Shown here: positions 58,599-64,000 of the stretch, piece by piece
How the letters are laid out: every line of letters starts with the position of its first letter
How positions within the stretch are numbered: the first letter of the stretch is position 1
The notes under the pieces: model-generated
What the model was told of the DNA's origin: nothing
Seen by the model: only the letters and a program-made list of their open reading frames with translations
Database searches by the model: none
Source: an uncultured Clostridium sp.
Lineage (GTDB): Bacteria; Bacillota; Clostridia; Lachnospirales; Lachnospiraceae
Direction: 5' to 3'
DNA: 64,000 nucleotides
NCBI GenBank assembly: GCA_937885015.1
Contig: CALAAS010000027.1
Location: 1 to 64,000 of the forward strand
Position numbers and translations under genes: made by a program

Positions 58599-60372
58599 AG
58601 AAATTTACTCCGCAAATCCCCTTCTGTTTCAGACAGCGGCTCCAGTGCCCATTTTCCAATGTAACGACATCCGGCTGCAGTCGGCCGCAGGCCTCACATC
58701 GCTCCGGACACCGCTCAAAAAACACACATCTCCTTTCTGCAGCTCCACCCGTATCCTTCCCGCCCTTTTTCTCCCCGGCTTTCGTCTCATCCGGCCGCTC
58801 CGGCAGTCCGGAATACGGTATGCTCTTTTTTTCTCCCGAAGCAGTTGCTGCCAGAAGAAGTTTCGTATAAGGGTGGGCCGGCGCGCCGTACACATCCTCT
58901 GCTTCTCCCTCCTCCACAATGACACCCCGGTAAATAACCAGAACCCGTCGGCACAGACGACGCACCACATTCAGGTCATGGGAAATCAAAAGGATGGTCA
59001 TCCCTTTTTCCTCATGGATCTGCAGAAGCAGTTTCAGGATCTGAGACTGTACCGTTACGTCCAGGGCAGAAACCGGCTCATCGGCAATGATTAGCCGGGA
59101 ATCCATCAGAAGCGCCGCTCCAATACTGATTCTCTGACGCTGACCGCCGGACAGCTCACTGGGGCGTCTCGACGCAAACGACGCATCCAACCCTACATTT
59201 TCCAGCATTTCCCCCACCAGACGGATTCGTTCCTCTTTGTCCCGAATCCCCCGCATCTTCAAAGGCTCTTCCAGGATCCATCCAATGGTTCTGGCCGGAT
59301 TCAGTGAACCGTAGGGATCCTGAAATACCATCTGCGGACGCATCCCTTCTTTTACCCAGACCTCACCTTCATACTGGTCATGCAGGCCCAATATTGTCTT
59401 GCACAATGTTGATTTTCCACATCCGCTCTCGCCCACAATGCCCAGAATCTCCCCCTCTCTGGCCGTCAGGCTGACACCATGAATCACATGCTTCTTCCTT
59501 TTTTTCTGGAACAGACCGCCCCGCACATCATAATATACCTGCAAATCCGAAAGGCGAAGTACCTCCTCCCCCGGCTTCTCCTCCTTACTTCGTTCCGGAA
59601 TGGAAGCAACCAGATGACGGGTATATGCATGCTGCGGATCCATGAGTACCCGCTCTGTTTCTCCCTCTTCCACAATCTCCCCGTGGTAAACCACAAGGAC
59701 GCGGCTGCAAAGCTCCCGGATCACATTCAGATCATGGGAAATAAAGAGGATGGATGTCCCCTTTTCCCGGTGTATCTTTCGGAAAAGCTCCAGAATCTGC
59801 GCCTGCACCACACAGTCCAGCGCCGTCGTCGGCTCATCGGCAATAATCAGCTGCGGCGAACAGATCGCTGCCTGGGCCAGCATGACGCGCTGCCGCATTC
59901 CTCCCGATAACTCATGGGGATACCTGGAGCAGATGGCCTCTGCATCTGAAAGGCCCACCTCCTGAAGCGCTGCGATCACACGTTCATGGATCTCTTTCTC
60001 CGAAAATTTTCCGTGAAGACGCAGGCTTTCTCCCACCTGCTTTTCAATTTTCAAAACAGGATTCAGCGATGTCATCGGCTCCTGAAACACCATGGCCATC
60101 CGGCTTCCACGAAGTGTTCTTCTCTCATCCGGATCCATGGAAAGCAGATCCCGCCCCTCAAACAGGACTTCCCCGGAAGCCACCTGGGCGTCCCTCGGAA
60201 GCAGGCCCATCAGGGTCAGGGCGCTCATGGATTTTCCCGATCCAGACTCTCCCACCACGCCGAGAATCTCTCCCTTTCCGATCTCGAAGCTGATCCCTTT
60301 CACAGCCTCAAACAGATGATCTCCCTCCGGAAACCGGACGGACAGATTTTTGATTTCTACCAGCGGTTCCAT
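58597..60372 (-). CDS. fused double ATPase of a peptide/nickel-type ABC importer
   Basis: 591-residue fusion of two ABC ATPases, like DppD plus DppF in one chain (as in GsiA). Each half has a Walker A (GESGSGKS and GESGCGKS), a signature LSGGMRQR or LSGGQRQR, and a Walker B with ADEPTTALD or ADEPVSALD. The Cys-rich C-terminal extension (CVFFERCPERCEACG) is like the iron-sulfur-type tails in this family. AAGGAGG precedes the ATG. It powers import through the two permeases encoded just upstream. Confidence 0.92.
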   Translation of the reverse strand: MEPLVEIKNLSVRFPEGDHLFEAVKGISFEIGKGEILGVVGESGSGKSMSALTLMGLLPRDAQVASGEVLFEGRDLLSMDPDERRTLRGSRMAMVFQEPMTSLNPVLKIEKQVGESLRLHGKFSEKEIHERVIAALQEVGLSDAEAICSRYPHELSGGMRQRVMLAQAAICSPQLIIADEPTTALDCVVQAQILELFRKIHREKGTSILFISHDLNVIRELCSRVLVVYHGEIVEEGETERVLMDPQHAYTRHLVASIPERSKEEKPGEEVLRLSDLQVYYDVRGGLFQKKRKKHVIHGVSLTAREGEILGIVGESGCGKSTLCKTILGLHDQYEGEVWVKEGMRPQMVFQDPYGSLNPARTIGWILEEPLKMRGIRDKEERIRLVGEMLENVGLDASFASRRPSELSGGQRQRISIGAALLMDSRLIIADEPVSALDVTVQSQILKLLLQIHEEKGMTILLISHDLNVVRRLCRRVLVIYRGVIVEEGEAEDVYGAPAHPYTKLLLAATASGEKKSIPYSGLPERPDETKAGEKKGGKDTGGAAERRCVFFERCPERCEACGRLQPDVVTLENGHWSRCLKQKGICGVNF

Positions 60373-60383
60373 ATATGTCCTCC

Positions 60384-61190
60384 TTACGCTTCCAGGGACC
60401 GGAGTCCCTCACTGACCATACTGAAGCCTAAAATAATCAGAATCATGGCAATCCCGGGGCAGATGGCATACCAGGGCGTTTGAAACAGAAAGGACTGGGC
60501 CTCAAACAGCATCCTTCCAAGACTCGGCTCCGGCGGCTGAATCCCCAATCCCAGATAGCTCATGCTGGCCTCCGCCAGCACTGCATTATTAAAGCCGATG
60601 GCCGCAGCCGTCATCAGGCTGACGCGGGCATTGGGGAGAATATGGGCAAAGATAATGCGCAGGTTCCCCGCGCCCATGATCCTGGCACTCTTTACGAAAT
60701 CCAGTTCCCGGCACCGAATCACTTCACTTCGCACAATGCGGGCAAAGCTGGGAATAAATAAAATTCCCAGAGCCAGGATAATATTATAGCGCCCCGAGCC
60801 AAACAGGCTCACGAAAATCAGCGCCAGAAGAATACTTGGAAACGAAAGCAGGATATCATTGACACGCATAATCACGTTGTCCAGCCAGCCGCCGTAAAAT
60901 CCGGTCAGCGCTCCCACCAGCGTCCCGAAAACGCCGCCGATTAAAACGGTACAGACTGCAACAAAAAACGTACTTCCGCTCCCGGCCATGACACGGCTTA
61001 AAATATCCCGACCAAAATTATCGGTCCCCATGGGATGCGCCAGACACGGAGCCAAATTAACTGCCGCCGCATCCATAGAAGTCGGTCCGTAGGGCGTCCA
61101 GATCTGTCCCAGAAGCGCCATGGCCAGGAAAAAGGAGGTCAGCGCAGCACCTGCAATTAAATTATATTTTTTCTTTCTTCTCACCTTCAC
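60384..61190 (-). CDS. ABC transporter permease (DppC-like)
   Basis: Membrane subunit of 268 residues with the N-terminal anchor, five to six membrane segments and the ATPase-contact EAA loop (EASMSYLGLGIQPPEPSLGRML). The MGTDNFGRDILSRVMAGS stretch is typical of DppC/OppC. The start is GTG close to GGAGG. It follows the DppB-like gene by 12 bases. Confidence 0.9.
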   Translation of the reverse strand: MKVRRKKKYNLIAGAALTSFFLAMALLGQIWTPYGPTSMDAAAVNLAPCLAHPMGTDNFGRDILSRVMAGSGSTFFVAVCTVLIGGVFGTLVGALTGFYGGWLDNVIMRVNDILLSFPSILLALIFVSLFGSGRYNIILALGILFIPSFARIVRSEVIRCRELDFVKSARIMGAGNLRIIFAHILPNARVSLMTAAAIGFNNAVLAEASMSYLGLGIQPPEPSLGRMLFEAQSFLFQTPWYAICPGIAMILIILGFSMVSEGLRSLEA

Positions 61191-61202
61191 TGTCCTCCCG
61201 CC

Positions 61203-62147
61203 TTATTCCGTCTTCACACGCGGATCAAGAAGCTGATAGGCGAGATCCACTGCGAAATTGATCGTTACCACAACGGCTGTCATGTAGAGCACGATGGCCT
61301 GCACCACTGGGAAATCACGATTGGAAATAGAGCTGATCAGAAGGCGTCCCACCCCCGGAACACTGAACACCTGCTCCACCACGATACTTCCAGCCAGAAT
61401 TTCTGCGATTACCATAGCCAGAAACGTAATAACCGGAATCATGGCATTTTTCAGGATATGGCCATACAGAACGGCTGTCTCCGTATTTCCCTTGCTGTAA
61501 GCTGTACGCACATAGTCCTGATTCATCTCCGACAAGATCGACCCCCGCAGGAACTTAACCACCATGGCAATCTTGGGCAGCGCCACAGCGATAGCCGGAA
61601 ACAGAAGGTACTCCATGGCTGCCCCGGGATCCTGGGAAAGGGGAATGAACTTTCCAGGCTGAAACCACTTGAGCACCAGGCCAAACACATATGTCAGAAT
61701 CATGCCCAGAAAAAAGGAAGGAATCGCCATGGCAACCTGAGACAGCTGGCTGATAATCAAATCCGGCAGGCGTCCGTGAAAACGCGCCGACAAAATCCCC
61801 AGCGGAACCGCACACACCAGGATCATGACGAAAGCCAGTAAAGATAAAACAACCGTAACGGGAAGACGATCTGAAAGAAGGGATCGTACCGATGTTCCAT
61901 CGTACTGATAAGATTCTCCAAAATTTCCTTTCACTGCACCAGATACCCAACGTCCATAACGCTCCAGCAGCGGATCATTTAATCCCATTTCTTCTCTGGC
62001 CCGCTCCAGCTGCTCCTGCGTAGCATCCTTTCCCAGCCGCGTCAGAGCCGCATCACCCGGAAGAACGGAAAAAGCGGTAAACGTCAGGAAGGAAATGACC
62101 AACAATGTGATAATGAGAGTTATCAGTTTTTTTATAAAAAATTTCAT
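61203..62147 (-). CDS. ABC transporter permease (DppB-like)
   Basis: Membrane subunit of 314 residues. The family start FFIKKLITLIITLLVISFLTF and SVLPGDAALTRLG are present, with the EAA region RTAYSKGNTETAVLYGHILKN late in the protein and six membrane segments. GGGGGAC precedes the ATG. It pairs with the DppC-like subunit to form the channel. Confidence 0.9.
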   Translation of the reverse strand: MKFFIKKLITLIITLLVISFLTFTAFSVLPGDAALTRLGKDATQEQLERAREEMGLNDPLLERYGRWVSGAVKGNFGESYQYDGTSVRSLLSDRLPVTVVLSLLAFVMILVCAVPLGILSARFHGRLPDLIISQLSQVAMAIPSFFLGMILTYVFGLVLKWFQPGKFIPLSQDPGAAMEYLLFPAIAVALPKIAMVVKFLRGSILSEMNQDYVRTAYSKGNTETAVLYGHILKNAMIPVITFLAMVIAEILAGSIVVEQVFSVPGVGRLLISSISNRDFPVVQAIVLYMTAVVVTINFAVDLAYQLLDPRVKTE

Positions 62148-62214
62148 AAAGTCCCCCTGCGCTTACCGCCTTTTATTCTGTTTTGTTAAATTATATCATT
62201 ATAGTCATTCCGCC

Positions 62215-63795
62215 TTACTGCCCTACCTGATACACCAGAGACATATCCTCTGCTGCGGTGGGATAGAAGGTGTAACCGTCGAATTTTTTATTCACTGCCA
62301 CCAGATTAACCGGATCCTCCAGGTATACGGCAGCTGCCTCATTGGCCAGAATCATCTGAGCCTTCTTATAAAAATCTGCTTTTTCCGTCCCATCCACAGC
62401 CTCATAAGCCTGATCAATGGCCTCATCATAAGCAGCGCTGGAGTAATGCATAAAGTTCTTGGCGTCACCGGTCCGGTACTTCAGCAGCCAGTCACTGGGG
62501 GCCAGCGTACCGTCAAACCCGATCACCGTAGCCTCAAATTTTCCGCCCCGGTATACCTCATCCAGCCACGTGCTCCACTCCACCGAATTGATGGTTGCCT
62601 TTATTCCAACCTGCGACAGCTGATCCACTATGATCTGTGCCGTGTCCACATGCTGACTGTAGGCGCTGGGAACGGTAATGGACAGCTCGAAACCGTCGGG
62701 ATATCCAGCCCCGGCCAGAAGCTCCTTTGCCTTTTCCGGATCATAGGTATATACCCCCTCTGCCTCCGGCTCATAATACTGTTCCATGGCCGGAATCATG
62801 TGGGAACCGATAATCCGGCTCTTTCCGGCAAAAATAAACTGGTTAATGGCGTTCCGATCAATGGCATAGCAGAGTGCCTGACGAACCTCCGGCTTGCTGA
62901 GCGGCTCATACTCATGGTTCAGGAACATGGCCTGCACCAGGTTCATACTTCCCTCCACAATTCTGTACTCATCTCCCAGGCTTTCCGCCTGAGCTGCCGT
63001 CAGATATTTCAAAATATCAATGGTGCCGGCCTGGAGCTCCATGTAAGCCGTATCCACATCTGCAACGAACTTGAATTCCACTTCGTCAAGACTTGGAATT
63101 CCGTCCTGCCAGTATCCCTCATACTTTTCCAGAATCAGATTCTGGCCAGGTGTATAAGACACAAATTTAAAGGGGCCCGTGCCAATGGGGTTTCCCACCG
63201 GATCCTCATTGGCCTTCGGAATGATCGCAAAGGTCATCATGGGAAGAAGTTCGGAATAGCTCTCCTTCAAATGAACCTCCAGCGTCTTTTCATCCACCGG
63301 GACCGCATCTGAAACAATAGAAAAAGCGGAGGATTCACCCTGAATCTCCGCATACCGATCAATGGAATATTTGACATCTTCAATGGTTACCGGCGTTCCG
63401 TCGTGGAAAGTAATTCCGTCTCGAAGTGTAAAGGTATACGTTTTCGCATCCTCGGAAATCACATATTCACTGGCAACCGCTGGCAGAAAACTGCCATCTG
63501 AAGTGGGCTTTACAAGCCCTTCGTACAAATTGAATACCACGTCTCTAGTTCCTGCGTCCGTTTCAATGTGGGGGTCAAGACTAGCCAGGTCCTGCGTCAT
63601 ACCGTAAACAACGCGTCCGCCTGGTACTGGTGTTCCTTCTGAAAGAGTATTACCCGTTTCTTCTGCCGCTGTGCCTGCCTGTGTCTGGCCAGCCGCCGAT
63701 GAGGAGTCTCCCGGATTCTTATCGCCTCCGCACGCGCAGAGTGCAACAGATGCCAGAAGTGCCATTACGCCTGAAAGAATAGTTCTCTTTTTCAT
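62215..63795 (-). CDS. extracellular solute-binding lipoprotein (peptide/nickel family 5)
   Basis: Receptor of the ABC importer, 526 residues. The signal peptide ends in a lipobox LCAC, a Ser/Thr-rich linker follows, then the family-5 fold with RVVYGMTQDLASLDPHI, YTFTLRDGITFHDGTPVT and the late QALCYAIDRNAINQF. Family members bind di- or oligopeptides, glutathione or nickel; the ligand cannot be told here. GAGAGGAAAC precedes the ATG. It is the first gene of a four-gene importer operon. Confidence 0.9.
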   Translation of the reverse strand: MKKRTILSGVMALLASVALCACGGDKNPGDSSSAAGQTQAGTAAEETGNTLSEGTPVPGGRVVYGMTQDLASLDPHIETDAGTRDVVFNLYEGLVKPTSDGSFLPAVASEYVISEDAKTYTFTLRDGITFHDGTPVTIEDVKYSIDRYAEIQGESSAFSIVSDAVPVDEKTLEVHLKESYSELLPMMTFAIIPKANEDPVGNPIGTGPFKFVSYTPGQNLILEKYEGYWQDGIPSLDEVEFKFVADVDTAYMELQAGTIDILKYLTAAQAESLGDEYRIVEGSMNLVQAMFLNHEYEPLSKPEVRQALCYAIDRNAINQFIFAGKSRIIGSHMIPAMEQYYEPEAEGVYTYDPEKAKELLAGAGYPDGFELSITVPSAYSQHVDTAQIIVDQLSQVGIKATINSVEWSTWLDEVYRGGKFEATVIGFDGTLAPSDWLLKYRTGDAKNFMHYSSAAYDEAIDQAYEAVDGTEKADFYKKAQMILANEAAAVYLEDPVNLVAVNKKFDGYTFYPTAAEDMSLVYQVGQ

Positions 63796-63851
63796 AATAT
63801 CTGTTTCCTCTCAAATTCGTAATAATCTCTCATTATTAAATTGTCCCTAAC

Positions 63852-63879
63852 ATTGTAACAGATTTATAAAAAAAAGCAA
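63852..63879 (-). promoter_or_regulatory. sigma-A promoter of the ABC importer operon
   Basis: TTGCTT (63874-63879) and TACAAT (63852-63857), 16 bases apart on the minus strand, with a T-tract in the spacer, about 55 bases before the binding-protein gene. Confidence 0.65.
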
Positions 63880-63923
63880 CTCGTATTTCAGCAAAAAATG
63901 CCTCCCTTTTACCCATTTTCTTC

Positions 63924-63952
63924 TTGCACACTTTTTTTTTACATACTAAAAT
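63924..63952 (+). promoter_or_regulatory. promoter of a rightward gene beyond the window
   Basis: TTGCAC (63924-63929) and TAAAAT (63947-63952), 17 bases apart on the plus strand. GAAGGAAAT near 63985 could be the ribosome site of a gene starting at or just after the window end. Confidence 0.5.
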
Positions 63953-64000
63953 AAAACTATATTTTTATATTTATTTCTGCTTTGAAAGAAGGAAATCATA

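Noticed and set aside
1..64000. CRISPR arrays, rRNA or tRNA genes, insertion sequences, prophage or defence islands
   Set aside because: None seen on either strand; the only mobile-type gene is the lone recombinase.

Overview
The window is chromosomal DNA of a spore-forming, anaerobic Firmicute, most likely a gut Lachnospiraceae (Clostridium cluster XIVa). The basis is the presence of sigma-E, sigma-G, SpoIIGA, SpoVD-type PBP and a Spo0E-like protein, strong AGGAGG ribosome sites, sigma-A promoters, and the gene order of the mraZ-to-ftsZ cluster. I see no rRNA, tRNA, CRISPR array, insertion sequence or prophage. Almost every stretch is coding.

Region 1 (0-17.6 kb): sporulation and division. 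sigG and an acyltransferase run rightwards into sigE-spoIIGA, which run leftwards. Next come the division and wall genes, all leftward: mraZ-rsmH-ftsL-like-PBP-spoVD-mraY-murD-ftsW-murA-ftsQ-ftsZ. The cluster has visible promoters before mraZ, mraY and ftsZ. MraZ-type repeats lie at its head, and a small Spo0E-like gene with a Spo0A-box promoter lies beside it. murE, murF, murG, murC and ftsA are not in it.

Region 2 (17.6-42.7 kb): housekeeping. It holds an NSS symporter, GltS, ScpAB, rubrerythrin with a phosphoesterase, a YihY membrane protein, an FMN-binding lipoprotein-like protein with a possible leader peptide, an orphan tyrosine recombinase, an M32 peptidase and a NUDIX hydrolase. A leftward run ruvA-ruvB-zapA-U32-SEDS-PBP follows. 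The rest are a YprB-like nuclease, a DUF5662 protein, CspA, Hsp33, a methyltransferase, a small membrane protein and a ROK regulator.

Region 3 (42.8-52.9 kb): the most interesting part, a leftward catabolic operon that I read as sulfoquinovose (plant sulfolipid sugar) degradation by the transaldolase route. Its genes are transaldolase, sulfolactaldehyde reductase-like dehydrogenase, DUF4867 isomerase, GH31 sulfoquinovosidase with the sulfonate-binding residues visible, TauE/SafE exporter, a complete TctCBA tripartite transporter and an L-fucose-isomerase-like protein. A ROK repressor-like gene follows its terminator. The inferred flow is: import of sulfoquinovosyl glycoside by TctABC, cytosolic hydrolysis, isomerisation to sulfofructose, transaldolase transfer giving fructose-6-phosphate plus sulfolactaldehyde, reduction to dihydroxypropanesulfonate, and export by TauE. 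The operon has a consensus sigma-A promoter flanked by AT-rich repeats, plus three intercistronic stem-loops. The extra isomerase and the TctABC system are the parts I cannot place in the scheme as I know it.

Region 4 (53-64 kb): a divergent MATE exporter, a TlpA-like thioredoxin lipoprotein, a GH116-family glycosidase, a divergent Sir2 protein and a complete peptide/nickel-type ABC importer with a fused double ATPase. A promoter pointing right at the very end suggests another gene starts just outside.
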